From positions 18,943,746 through 19,007,745 of the forward strand of contig CM055113.1 of the NCBI GenBank assembly GCA_029204225.1: a stretch of 64,000 nt of DNA, in the 5' to 3' direction. Within the stretch, counting starts at the first letter, position 1. Each line of letters begins with the position of its first letter. Origin of the DNA: Diphasiastrum complanatum (Eukaryota > Streptophyta > Lycopodiopsida > Lycopodiales > Lycopodiaceae). The notes beneath the pieces were generated by a model. That model did not search any database and was not told the origin of the DNA. It saw only the letters and a list, made by a program, of their open reading frames with translations. Of the stretch, positions 36,566-50,519 are shown piece after piece. Position numbers and translations under genes: made by a program.

Positions 36566-37629
36566 TGTTGGGAGTCGAGCGGTGCTCCGATACGAATGAT
36601 CAGAATCGTGAGAAGAAAATTTTCACGAAGACATTTGCGAGTCTCTTTCGAGATTCAGATGGAGTTCAGATGTGTTTTTTGCGCACTACCAGCTGAAACA
36701 CTCCTACAATCCTCCAAAGGGTAGTCAAGTACTACTGATCTATGTTCATAATATTTATATAGCATTTGACTTCATTTCAACCAAGGTGCAGAATTCAACA
36801 AGAAAACTCAGAGATATTAAAATAAACAGCATAAGCATTCGACATTCAAGATCAGACACAAGCAGAAAATAATCTATATTGATTTTCTCTGAAATCTGTA
36901 GGGCACTACATGCAAATCCACGCAGTGCGTTGGCGTGAGATAATCACGGTTCTCTCATGAGTATTAGTCTCGCTTTACTAGCAGACAATCGGATCTTCTG
37001 ATCCTAGACATAATTGTCTCCTCGCATGCAGGTGGAGCTTCTGTCTATTTTTCGTCTTGATTGCTTACTAGCATCAGACTACTTCTTGTTCTTCTTTCTT
37101 ACATAGTTACACACTATGTATCCTATTGATATATGTCAAGTGATATTCAGTAAGTACAGTCTCTCTATGCAAATCTAAGATTAGAGTGATTAACCATCTA
37201 CAACTAACCAGAGAATTACAAGAGTGGCAATTTAGCCACGACCTAGGGAGTATCTGCTGATGTCATGCCATCAGGTCAGATCTCTGTACTTCTGGTACTT
37301 GCGTGATCTCTGGTGGTACTCCTTGGAGCGCGAGGACAAAATGGATTCTGTTTCCATCGTTGGTTTCATTTACCTCGTTCGCCTTTCTCTCGTATAAAAC
37401 CGCAAGAGAATCTTGTTCGTGGATCGTTCGTATTCGTGAGACTCTTCGTGTTTCGCATCTTCAGATGTTCGAGTTCGCGAACATGTTGGTCTTCGTCTTC
37501 ATTGACTTTCGTGTTCGCAAGACTCTTCGTGTTTTGTGTCTTCAGATATTCGAGTTTCGTGAACATGTTCGTCAGTTAAGGGGCCGCAAGCTAGCAAGGC
37601 TTTGTATTCAGAAACACTTTGTTTCTTTA
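36566..37629 (-). repeat. Copia LTR flanked by pol on one side and PBS on the other (1064 bp)
   Basis: This is homologous over its length to the LTRs at 7849-8887 and 13222-14258. The minus-strand start is TAAAGAAAC (TG changed to TA), right after a PPT; the end CCAACA is next to the PBS. A degraded PBS-like word GCTCCGATACGA (plus-strand form, 36584-36595) again lies 18 bp inside the end. TTCG/CGAA palindromes occur in U3 (37420-37570). Confidence 0.88.
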
Positions 37630-38408
37630 GATCCCTCTCAAAGCATGGTAGCCTTATGATCCCGAGACTGCTCCTTTGCCTCTCAAAGAGTCCTTTGTCC
37701 AGAGTCTTTGTGAAGATGTTAGCAACCATATCTTTCGTTCCGATGAAGGTGGTCTGCATCATCTTCTTCTCAATCAGATCCCTGATCAAGTGATACTTGA
37801 TCGCAATGTGCTTCATCCTGGAATGGAAAACGGGATCCTTTGTGAGGTGTATTGTAGAGGTGTTGTCCATCTGCAAGATCAGTGGCTCGTTCCTTGTTTC
37901 GTACAATTCGTCCAGGAACTGCCTTAGCCAAATTATTTCGTTGGCCATCTTTGTTGTTGCTATGTACTCTGCTTTGCAGGACGACTGGGCTACAATGGTC
38001 TGCTTCTTGCTAACTCAGAGAACTGTTGCTCTTGATGTGATGGTTTATCCTCGTGAAACGCTTTTACAGTCGTCGAGAGAGATGCCCAGCTGGCATTGTT
38101 GTAGGAAAGTATCTTGAGACCTACACCACGACAATAACACAAGCCATAATCCCTCGTTAATTGAAGATATTGCAAAATTCGTTTCGCAATCTTCCAATCT
38201 GTCGAGCCTCAATTCGTGCATAATTGGCTCATCCTGAATACTGCATAAGCAATATCAGGATGTGTGTTGTCTGAAAGGTACATCAATGAACCTATCAACC
38301 TTCTGTAGGGAGTGAGCTGCATATGTTCTCTTTCTTCCTCAGTCTTTGGATAGTCGTCATTTGTTAGCACCATTCCCGCGAGCATTGGAGTGTTCGCTCC
38401 TTTGTAGA
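37499..38408 (-). pseudogene. Copia RT end and RNase H, truncated
   Basis: This resembles the complete element closely: MANEIIWLRQFLDELYETRN, FHSRMKHIAIKYHLIRD and DMVANIFTKTLDKG, preceded by YLQLTRDYGLCYCRG and, near 38400, the end of RT. Stops and a frameshift occur near 38000-38080. As in the complete element, the frame crosses the PPT (37630-37639, GAGAGGGATC) into the LTR and ends at 37499. At 38408 the similarity stops within RT and a TNP2 transposase exon begins. Confidence 0.88.
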
Positions 38409-38410
38409 CA

Positions 38411-41205
38411 TCTCACGTCCACTTCAAGACAAAACATTTTTGTTGCGTGTGATGTTAATGTGGACTATGCATGACTATCCAGGATTGGGCTATTGTTCAG
38501 GTGACTATAAAATAAAATCATTTGTAATGTTTGTATATTTATTTTTTATGCATGCAATATTTATGCTTTAAAAGAATTCTATTTATAAGACCAATTTGAT
38601 TTGATTCTTTTAGGTTTAACAACTTCTGGATATCACGTGTGTCTCATTTGTGGACCAAATATTGATGCTCGCCACTCACGTCATTTAAACAAAGTTGTGT
38701 ATGAAAATCATCGCAAGTACTTGCATGATGAAAATCATCCATTTAGAAATGCTCATAGAAGAGGCTTTGGAGGAAGATCAAAAACAAGAATGCCTCCAAA
38801 GAGAATGTTCGTGGCAGATTGGCACAAACTTTGGATTGAATCCGAGACTAAGCCAATCAATGGTATGAAAAGACTATCCATCTTTCATTGTTTACCATAT
38901 TGGAATAACCTTTTGATCAATCACTTGCTCGATCCTATGCACATTTAAAAAAATGTGGGTGAATCAATATGGAAACACTTGGTGGGCGACAAAGACAGTA
39001 TTTCTGCCAGGCATGATCTACAAGAATCAAAAACAAAAAAAGAGTATTGGCCAAAATTATGTACTGATGGAAATACCTATAATACTCCAAGAGCCCCTTG
39101 GATTCTTACAAAAGAAGAGTATAAGTATGTACGGTCAGTCATTTGCAAGATTTGAACACCAACGGGTTTTGCTCATTCACTAGGAATATCATTCACAGCT
39201 CCATGGTCTAAAATCTCACGATTGGTTGAAGATGGTCGAGTACATATTTCCAATGTGCATTCATAGTTGTCTAACTGATCAACTTCGTGATGCCATTTAC
39301 AAATTAGCATCCGTTGTCGAGTACTTAATTTTTTTTTGTTTACATTGACATCTTATGAAATTTCGTGTTTTTTTTCTAATACAAGTTTGATAAAATAATA
39401 TGAACGTACTAAAATCTAGTTATACTACAAACATGATGTAGATGGATGTGTGGTAAGGAGATTCGTGAGATAGACGTGCAAACAAAGCAAGAAGATATGG
39501 TGGAGGCTATATGTATGCTTGAGAGGGATTTTCCAACTTCTATCCTAGACATACAAGTGCATCTACTTATGCACTTGGTCCAAGAAGTTGGTATTGCCGG
39601 TCCTGTGCACTCAAGGTATAATACACTTGAATTTGATTTTAGTAGTTTCAATAAATGTAGTGTGATTCTTTCAAATTATAAATAACAGAATGTTCTCATT
39701 GATGTATTAAAATTTTCTAAAGGTGGATGTTTTTCTTGGAGAGATTCATGAAAGTGTTGAAAGATTTTGTGCGTCAGAAGGCAAGGCCAGAGGGAAGCAT
39801 GTCAAAGGGATGGTTAGTGCAAGAATCTCTATTTTATGTTACCGAAGTTTTGTTTCAAATAGATCCATCTGCTCCACGACTTTGGCATGATGAGGAAAGC
39901 AATGAGGTGAAAGGTGAAAAACCTCAAGGTATGGGTAGTCTTAAAAAAAATGACATCTAGTTTGAGAAAAAAAAAAATTCAACCTTCATGCTATATAATT
40001 TAGGAGTAATGGATAAATGGTTGGAATTATATGAAGAAGAAGAAAAAAAAAAAAAGTATTGACTAGAAATCGACACCGACGCAATAGGCGTAGAGGTCAA
40101 GCTACACCTTCACATGATCTTGAGCCATTGCCCAACCAATTCACTATAGACTGGATGGTTGATACACTCCAACAAGCAAGATCAAAGGGACAATTCATAT
40201 CTGACACAGAATGGGAATTTGCAAGAGGATGTGATTGGAAGGTTTGTCTATAACTCTATTTTTTTTAAGTGAACAATTTTAATTTGTACGATGATTGATT
40301 ATTTTTTTAATTATAATTAACATGTGACAGTATTGAAAGTATAGTGCAATGTAGGCATATGGTCGTCATCATCGCATTGAATCAATTGATATGAAACGAC
40401 GAACTTATGATTGTGGTGTGATGGCATCCTTCCATCAAGAAAGTCGGAGTAGTGCTCGAGATCAAAGTCCAATTTCTGGAGAGCTTGAGTATGTAGGAAC
40501 CATACAAGCCATATATGAGGTGTGTTTTGGTGAAATGGGTAAATATTTGTTGTTTGACATGAAATGGTTCAAAATGAACTATAGAGGACCAAATGCAACT
40601 GTAAAAAAAGATCGTAGTGAATTTTTTGCTATCGAGTCAACCAAGACATTAAGCATGGACTTTTTAGACACATTGGTGTTGTCTCGTCATTGTGAACAGG
40701 TGTGCATGAATTTCACATTTTTTTTCTTTTTGTCAATTGTGATCAATGTTAAATTAATCATCTACACTACTTTTTCATTACATCTATCTATTGTGAATTA
40801 AAATGTGAGCATAACAAATATCTAATCCTAACATTGCTAAATGTGCAGGTATTTTTTCAACCAGATCAACTAAACAAAGATTGGTGGTATGTTGTTCAAA
40901 TTAAGCCACACTCAAGACATGTATTCGAAAATGCATATGTTGGAAATGAAATGGAAGATCTAAATTTGGACAACACAAGTATATCTGATGAAGATGTACA
41001 TATACTTTTGAGTTTTATAAATATTGAAAATCCAAGAATTGATTCTCATGATTCCGACAACTCAGATGATGAAGAGGACAACAATGATTCTTTGCATGAG
41101 GACAATATTGAGAGAGGTTTTGATTTCGATAGTGATGATGAAAATCATCTTAGCGGAGATGAGTTGCAAGATGTATTGGCTAATGAATTTGAATTTTGCG
41201 AATGA
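38411..41205 (+). pseudogene. CACTA (En/Spm) TNP2-type transposase gene, 5' truncated
   Basis: Plant TNP2 architecture is seen. The first exon (38411-38500) has LMWTMHDYPGLGYCSG; an intron at 38501-38613 leads to GYHVCLICGPNIDARHS and the Transposase_21 block FHCLPYWNNLLINHLLDPMHI. An ochre stop (38946-38948) follows where relatives have Glu, then KNVGESIWKHLVGD. A TGA after SVICKI and a frameshift near 39200 precede GLKSHDW and SILDIQVHLLMHLVQEVGIAGPVHSR (DUF4218-like), spliced at 39616-39722 to FVRQKARPEGSMSKGWL, then an intron at 39929-40003. A probable intron at 40242-40330 and RTYDCGVM...LFDMKWFK follow (DUF4216-like); an intron at 40700-40848 leads to FFQPDQLNKDWWYVVQIKP and a very acidic tail ending at 41205. 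GT-AG sites are intact, but stops make it inactive. CACTA termini were not found. Confidence 0.85.
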
Positions 41206-41850
41206 ATAAAGTTTGTACATGTCACAAATAATTTTGTCATAAAATGATCCATTGTGGTCAATATATATGTTTTCAAATTAAAATTATTATATTTTTCTAC
41301 GATGTTGCATTTCTAAAGTTTCATTTCAAACGCATCTCGCAATCACTTAGAATTAGAAAAATTTATCAATATTAATAGATGTGTGAACTAATTAAAAGAT
41401 ATATGTGTTGATTATTTATATATTATAATTAAAAAACATCTTCTTTGAGATAAGAATACACTTTGCCACAATATTGTTCGACTATTCATTGATCTTTGCA
41501 AACACACAAAGGTGTATAACATTGCAATTTTTTTATCAACAAATTAGCTTAACAAGCTACCACACAACTCTCAAATGTAAGGTACTTAGCATCCTTTCAC
41601 ATGCATATTAATCTCACGCTTATATTTTAACCTATCAATACCATATTGAAAAAATTGTCAAATTTTGATTAAATTTTTTTCTCAATATAAAAACTCATCA
41701 TAATGTCTATAAATACATAAGATAGCATGTAATATTCAACTGATAGTAACTTTAATTCGTCAGAGCATAATAATTTGAGATAATGATCATTTAATTTTTA
41801 GTCCACATTTTATTATAAGTATACACCTATTCAAAATATAAAAAAAAATC
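41206..41850. other. Flank of the TNP2 pseudogene
   Basis: AT-rich; no terminal inverted repeat with CACTA/TAGTG was seen. No gene recognised. Confidence 0.4.
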
Positions 41851-42135
41851 TTATTTGCTGATAATTAAAGAATCATCAACGTATAATGCTATTATAACAT
41901 AGTTTGACCCTTTATGTTTGAGATATACATTAGAGTCTGCGGAGCAGGAAGTAAAATTATTCTGCAACAAGAATTGATTGATTATTTCATACCAGGCCCT
42001 AGGAGCGTGCTTGAGGCCATATAGTGCCTTATGCAATTTACATACCAAATGCTCTTGGCCTTGAAGGACGTAACCTTCAGGTTCATAAATGAATAGAGAG
42101 TTATCGATGTCTGAAGTTTTGGCAGTTTTTGACAA
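41851..42135 (-). pseudogene. Copia reverse transcriptase fragment
   Basis: The 94-residue frame includes VCKLHKALYGLKHAPRAWYE, SCSADSNVYL and the active site YVDDSLI, the middle of a Copia RT. No flanking pol, LTR or PBS was found, so it is an isolated fragment. Its sequence differs from the complete element, so another lineage is likely. Confidence 0.9.
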
Positions 42136-44640
<2,505 letters not shown>

Positions 44641-44645
44641 AAGAA

Positions 44646-45937
44646 TGGAGTCTCTCCTTGAGATGAATGAGTTGCTGGACATTGTTGTAGGTGTGGAGGA
44701 GAGACCTTTGGCACCTTAAAGACAATTGAGGCATGATAGGAGGGCAAAGAAAGCTCCTCATGTGATCAAGATGAATGTGACAAATGAACTTCTCAAGGAA
44801 GTTGGTAAGTGTACTTCATCTCGTGAGGCTTGCGAAACCTTGAAGAAGGTTTATGAGTCCAAGTCTACATCAAGGGTTCTAAACCTTAGGAGGCAAATTT
44901 TTCAATGTCTTCAAAAGAAGGATGAAAGTGCTCATGCTTTTGTTTTGAAAGTTAAAGCTTTGAATGATGAATTAGCATGTATTGGAGAGAGCGTTAAGGA
45001 TGTTGAGCTTGTGCAAGTAGTTCTTAATTGCTTATTGGATGAACATGCAAACTTGCTACAAATTTTTTCTATTCAAAAGACATTGCCAAGTATGGAGGAC
45101 TTGCAAGAGGTCTTGGTGGCTAAAGAGTTTAGACTCCAAGCAGGAGGAGGATCATCTTCCACATTTCAAGTTGGAGAGGAGGAAGCTATGTTCTCAAGAG
45201 GCAAGTTCAAGGCCAAGGGCAAAGGCAAGTGGTCTAAAGGGCAAGATCAAGGTGAGCCTTCTACTTTTTTTGGCAAGAAGAAAGCTAGATCAAGATAAAG
45301 TGTTTCTATGTGGAGTCAAAGTGATGGTGAACAAAATGCAATTGATTCTTTTGTGATGTCTTCTTGCTAACCAATGACGAAGATATTGATCCTTGGTGGA
45401 TTGATCGTGGAGCAAGCTTTCATATGACATCTCACAAAGAATACTTCAATTCTTTGGTGCCTTATGAAAGAGAGAAGAAGGTCATCAACATGGCCAATGG
45501 TGGTAAAGTTGTTATCAAAGGCATTGATACTATTTCTATTTTTATTTCATCTACAAATAGGAATGTAAGCTTGAAGAATGTTTTGTTCATACCTTCCATT
45601 ACTAAGAATGTTCTTATTGTGTGTCAAACGGTTGACAAAGGGCTTAAAGTGGAATTTGTTGGTGATTCTTGCTTGATCAAAATGAATTGCCAAAGGCAAG
45701 AGAAAAGGTGAGCTCTACAAACTTGATGGATATGTTGTTTCTAACCATGGTGGTTTGAAGGCAAAGAAGCAAGTTAGTGAGCGTTGTTCAATGTCAAATT
45801 CACATAGGTTGTCTTATTCGAGATATAGCTCAAGACCTAAGATGCCTTTTCATTTAGTACATTTGGATGTGCATTGTACTAGTGCTTCAAATTTCATAAT
45901 ATGCAAAGAAAGCAAGGTGACTCACTTTCAAAGTTAA
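44646..45937 (+). pseudogene. Copia gag and protease remnant
   Basis: A UBN2-type Gag (44726-45298) has LNLRRQIFQCLQKKDESAHAF and DVELVQVVLNCLLDEHANLL, then a Lys/Gly-rich tail. The expected CCHC knuckle is not seen before the frame breaks near 45298. The protease (45364-45711) has WWIDRGASFHMTS, where relatives have DSGAS: the catalytic Asp remains but Ser is replaced by Arg. NVLFIPSITKNVLIV follows. A short integrase start (FHLVHLDVHC, near 45860) ends the homology at about 45937. The frame is interrupted twice. No LTR was found. Confidence 0.85.
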
Positions 45938-47740
45938 AAAGTGAGGTTCAACATTCTACGAATTGACCCACTCCAAACGCAGCCTCAACACATTTTCCCA
46001 AGGAAGAGCAACCTTTGCAAGATTTAATCATGTTCAAGTAAATCCTCCTAATATCCATCAATCTTTCCGTATAGACTCTTTTTGACATATTCTACAATAT
46101 CACAAAATTCCCTACCACCACCTTCCCAAGATTACCAACCCTAATAAACAAGCCGTCATTTTCAAGGATGAACAGCATTCAAAGCCTTTGTTATGCAGAC
46201 ATGTTTTTGAGACAACATCCAACTGCCCATTTCGGTGAACCTAAGAAACTTGTCAATTTTTCTCTTGACTTGAATTACCATTTGTACACTACCAAATCCC
46301 ATTTCATTAACTCTAGGATCCATCTCATTGAGCATCCTATGTACAATATCATTGAGCCTTTTCTTTCTTGCCTAACTTGCACGGTTAGACAAGAGCAAAA
46401 TAATGTATGGATAAGTCTTACTTCAATATTCCTTGTGACAGTAGCATGTATGCACACTTGCCATGCATATATGCACGTTCTTGGTCGTGTACGTGGGCCT
46501 GGTAGACCAACCATAGCAATGTGATACGCAACAAATGTCAGCATTCATCCTGCATGTATAGTACATAATTCATGCACTCAAACTCAAATACTTCAACATC
46601 AATGTTCACTTTTTATGCTCATTTCAAACAAACAAAATGCTGATAAGATCGTTCGTCTCAACAATTGGCGATTCTGTATTAGTTAGGTACCCATTAGGAA
46701 GCGAACGAATCCATATCCTCAAAAAATATTATTTCCAAGATTCTCAAAGTTTCATAAGTATTTGTTCAATAGACTAGCTAAATCCTGATGTATAATTTCA
46801 GATCTGATGATGTGCATGTCTTATGGACTTGTGGCATTGTTGTGAAGACGTTTCGTGATCGGCCAACAAGAGATGGTCAGAAATGATATTGTCTGCTCCT
46901 CAAGGCGACTTTCATGAGTTCACTGAATTGACATACTTCGTGTCATAACCTTATCGTAGCCTAAAGCCTGATAGGATCGTCCAAGCAGATGTTTGCAATT
47001 ACGATGCACCTTTTTTTCGTTTTGCATCTTCCTACAATTACTTGTGAAGGTTACAAGTCCTCCCTTCTCTATGCACCTGATATGTCTGTGAAAAATGAAA
47101 CTTGACTATGTTTCTTCCCTAACCTTTTAAAGGTGTAACTTTGTTTGCCTGTAAGAGACTTTGGTTGCGAACTGTGACCTCTTGTTAACTTGATGCTTGT
47201 TCATAAAGATTCTCTCATTGTCATAATAAAATTTGAAACACTTTCATCTCAAATATGCAAGACAGACGTTTAGCTTAGTTGAACAATAAACTTGAAAGCT
47301 AAAACTGTGAAAGACAACAACTCAACCATTTGTAAACAAACTTTTCATATCAGTCTGCAGCACGTACATTCCAGTGCTGAAATTTTCAAAATCAAAGTAG
47401 CGGCAAAATGCTTCAGCAGTTATTCAGAGTCTGCAGATTACTGGAAAAACAATATAGACAGTGCAACATGAATTTGTGGTTGGATAAAGATTCGCCAGAG
47501 ACATCCATTGATAGTAATTGTCGGCAGAAATCACATCTGAATGGAATGCACAAATATTCTTTTCTCTCTAACAAGCACACTTTCTGGTCCCAAAATGGGC
47601 ATCCATTGCAAAATCATTCAGTGGAAATAAAAAAGAAACAAAAAGATGGATATAGTCAAATCATTTAAGTAAATTCAATGTTTTCAACTTACCAGATATA
47701 GAAAAAAAAAAAAAGTTTGGATTATCATCTCCATACTTCA
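45938..47740. other. Stretch without a recognised gene
   Basis: AT-rich; short frames on both strands have no known motif. It could include intron sequence if the exon-like islands at 48-49 kb belong to a host gene. Confidence 0.35.
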
Positions 47741-47751
47741 CATTTTGTTGC

Positions 47752-47912
47752 CCATTCCGAAACGGAACGCGTTCCGTTCCGGAACAATGCCCAAAAAAAA
47801 ATAATAAAAAAATACGTTTTTTTAGCAAAAGATTTGATTAAGATAAATAATTAAAATAATTAAATGTATATCAATATCGTTCCGACCAGGGACCAATTGG
47901 TCGGAACGGGCT
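47752..47912. repeat. Palindrome-bounded AT-rich island
   Basis: On the left is the 18-base perfect palindrome AACGGAACGCGTTCCGTT (47761-47778), within a larger GGAACG/CGTTCC cluster. On the right is the inverted repeat GTTCCGACCA-9 nt-TGGTCGGAAC (about 47879-47907). Between lie about 90 bases of A/T-rich DNA. CpG-rich palindromic ends around an AT core suggest a small non-autonomous element or a structured site. Confidence 0.5.
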
Positions 47913-48424
47913 TCTAAGCTTTACATCAACAAAAGGATAAAAATTTCAACGATATCATCATTACAGCCTTTGGAAAAGTTTCATAGACCTCATCTCAAGG
48001 TTGCTTGTTGCGTCAAAGACAAGCTTCCTTTAAAATCCAACAATAACATTATCTCCATGAAACTTATAATAATTTGGAACTACCTAATGCATCATAAACT
48101 TGATGTGCATATTTTATGGTGAACGTTCATCAATACATCCCCCACAATTGGACATACATGACCCACACTGAAGTCCTCAGGCCAAGTATCCTAAGCTGTC
48201 TTTCCATGACCTCAGAAATCAATCAATATTGATTAAATGAAAGTTTTAAAAACCAACTATGCTCATGATTGTTCTTGATCTGAAATATCGCACTCAATCA
48301 GTAAAGCTGATATAAATATGTCTTCTGAAACATCTCTGCTGGACTAAACTACTGCATTCATTCTAAAATAAATCAATCTTAGGAAAAATAGTTTGGATCA
48401 TTAAACAAAGAATTTGAAAGCAAA

Positions 48425-48574
48425 TCAGACATAGAAGGAAAGACTTTCTTTCATTCTTCGTACAACACCTCTATGTTCTTGTACTGGAAGTTGTCCTATA
48501 ACAATCAATTGTTGCACTCTATCGACTATTTCTGCAAGTTCCTTCTTCTTTGCTTCATTTATCTCAGCCTTCAA
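48425..48574 (-). CDS. Possible terminal exon of an unknown gene
   Basis: A clean intron acceptor (TTTTTGTTTGACAG) precedes 49 codons ending in TGA. The peptide has a charged, helical start (EINEAKKKELAEIVDRVQQL) and a short tail (EHRGVVRRMKES). Lys/Glu-rich content and sensible codons make it look like a real last exon of a coiled-coil protein on the minus strand. I cannot name the gene. Confidence 0.3.
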   Translation of the reverse strand: MKAEINEAKKKELAEIVDRVQQLIVIGQLPVQEHRGVVRRMKESLSFYV

Positions 48575-48904
48575 CTGTCAAACAAAAATTAAATGACTTG
48601 TCAAAAAATACATTATCTCTTGTTTACATAAACATTTTTAGGCTGAGAGAGAAACAGAGTGTGGGACAAAGTCTTTAAAATTATGATTCTTACACATCAT
48701 AAACTTTCTGACAGTCTCGCAGGTATTCCCAGTTTGTTTCTCAATTATGTCATGAAGTCATGCACATAGTGGCCATCCAAAATGACTTGAGATTTCAGCA
48801 CAGTAAAATTTGTTCCATCATCATAGCTTTCCTTAAAAAAGATGCACGAATGGCCGAGTCTTGGATTATCGATTTGTGGGAAAAAAGATGTTTGTTGAGC
48901 AAAA

Positions 48905-49022
48905 CGAATAATTTACCTTGTTGATAGAATTTGGGAGGGGGAGAATCTGCAGAAGCAGCTGTGTACATAGGACAGTGGAAGAGTTCAAGAGCATGGACTA
49001 CATAAGTACCTACCTTACCCAT
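48905..49022 (-). other. Possible exon or coding island
   Basis: A minus-strand frame from 49022 reads MGKVGTYVVHALELFHCP and then SADSPPPKFYQQ, followed by a GTAAAT donor-like sequence. It is the same strand as the exon-like segment at 48.4 kb. The family is unknown and chance cannot be excluded. Confidence 0.15.
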
Positions 49023-49614
49023 ACTATTTTGGCCTGATGATTACGTAATTTAGAATCACATTAACCACAAATAAACCATATAAGATGAAGCAAATAACAT
49101 CCTCCAACTAAAAGAGTTTAAAAAAACATGAAATATGACCAATAAGTATCCTACAAAGACCTCGAGAATAATCTGTATCATAAGCCACTCGATGAAACTA
49201 TCTCGTGTCCTATTTATACTCTATTGACTTAGGGCTGAAATCCCTAATTTCCCCTGCAAAATAGTTTGTGCCTCCACTAAAAAGGCCCAATGCACCTTGT
49301 GGCCCCACTGGCCATGTGCATGCGTGCGGGCTGCATGTTGGGATCCCACCCCCAACTGCCTAGCTACCCGCCAACAGACCTCTTGCCCCCAAAACTGGCA
49401 TCAGGGGATGAGAGTCTATGTCCAACTACTACTTATCAAGAGGACAATCCTAGGCCCGTTATTACTTATGTGGCATATGTTGAAGGAAAGGGCACCATTG
49501 GGCGCACTGATTGATAGCCGCATCTTTGTGTTGGCTTGCATCAACGTTTCCTCCAGCAATGTGGTCATATTGGATCCTTACTAGGTGGGTGTTTCCTTAA
49601 CCTTAACACATGAA

Positions 49615-49640
49615 GTCTCTAGCAGCTATAAATAGGCATG
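49615..49640 (+). promoter_or_regulatory. TATA box, probably in an LTR or promoter
   Basis: GCAGCTATAAATAGGC (about 49622-49637) is a good TATA match. The 250 bases before it are GC-richer than the surroundings. No downstream gene was identified, so an LTR origin is likely. Confidence 0.35.
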
Positions 49641-50519
49641 ATCAGACACTAGAGAGGATGATTGGGTGAGAGAAGGTACAGTTACCTTAGACTACAATCA
49701 ACAAGATTTTGCATTGGCATTATCATTTTGTTATTCATCTAATCAATATATTTGCAGTCCATTTAATTCATTTCCAGTTGTTTCTATTTTTCTTGTATTT
49801 CTAAACAACATTGAATTAAGGCTTTATCTTTCCATTCCAATAACAAACTCTACACTCAATAATATTCTTCAATACGTAGATGTACTATTGATCCTCCTAG
49901 TTGTAGGTCTTAATGAGCATCCAAAGTGGAGAGCCCAATTTAGTGCCCTAAAAAATTGGCTCTTTTTTAACACAAGAGGGGCAAATAAAAACATTTACAT
50001 TAACAATATGGAGTGAAGAAAGATCACAAAACTCACATACAGAAAGTTATTGCAGGAACCAGCTGAGGATAGATAACTTTTCTTCCCTAAAAGGTTTTGC
50101 CCCATATTGTTTTCAACCATAGGATGATTCGAACTCTTCTCACAAGAGGAAGAGAAATTTTAACTTTAGGTTTTCCTATACATAACACAAATTTATACTA
50201 TCATGATCAGGTGGACTAAGAGAATGTCTTTCCTAGAGATGAAAAGGTTTGTTGTAACATCAGCTTCGAACCTCGAAAAGCATCTCTAAAGAATTTTAAA
50301 CTAAGGACTAGGAACGAGACAAGAAGCTAAGTTTTCTGAAGTATAAAGAAAGTTACAAAGGCTCTTCGTACCTCATCTATTCAACATGCCAAAAGAAAAC
50401 TTACTCAAAGAATAATCCTATCCATGTAAAGCAACCTTCTTAATCATGTCCTTGTAATAAAATTTCCAATACTACATAAGTGAGGAGAAATTTTAGGGGA
50501 ATAAAAGTGTAATGATTAG

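Noticed and set aside
41206-41850. CACTA-type terminal inverted repeat after the TNP2 pseudogene
   Set aside because: No TAGTG end or matching inverted repeat could be found; the element boundary stays undefined.
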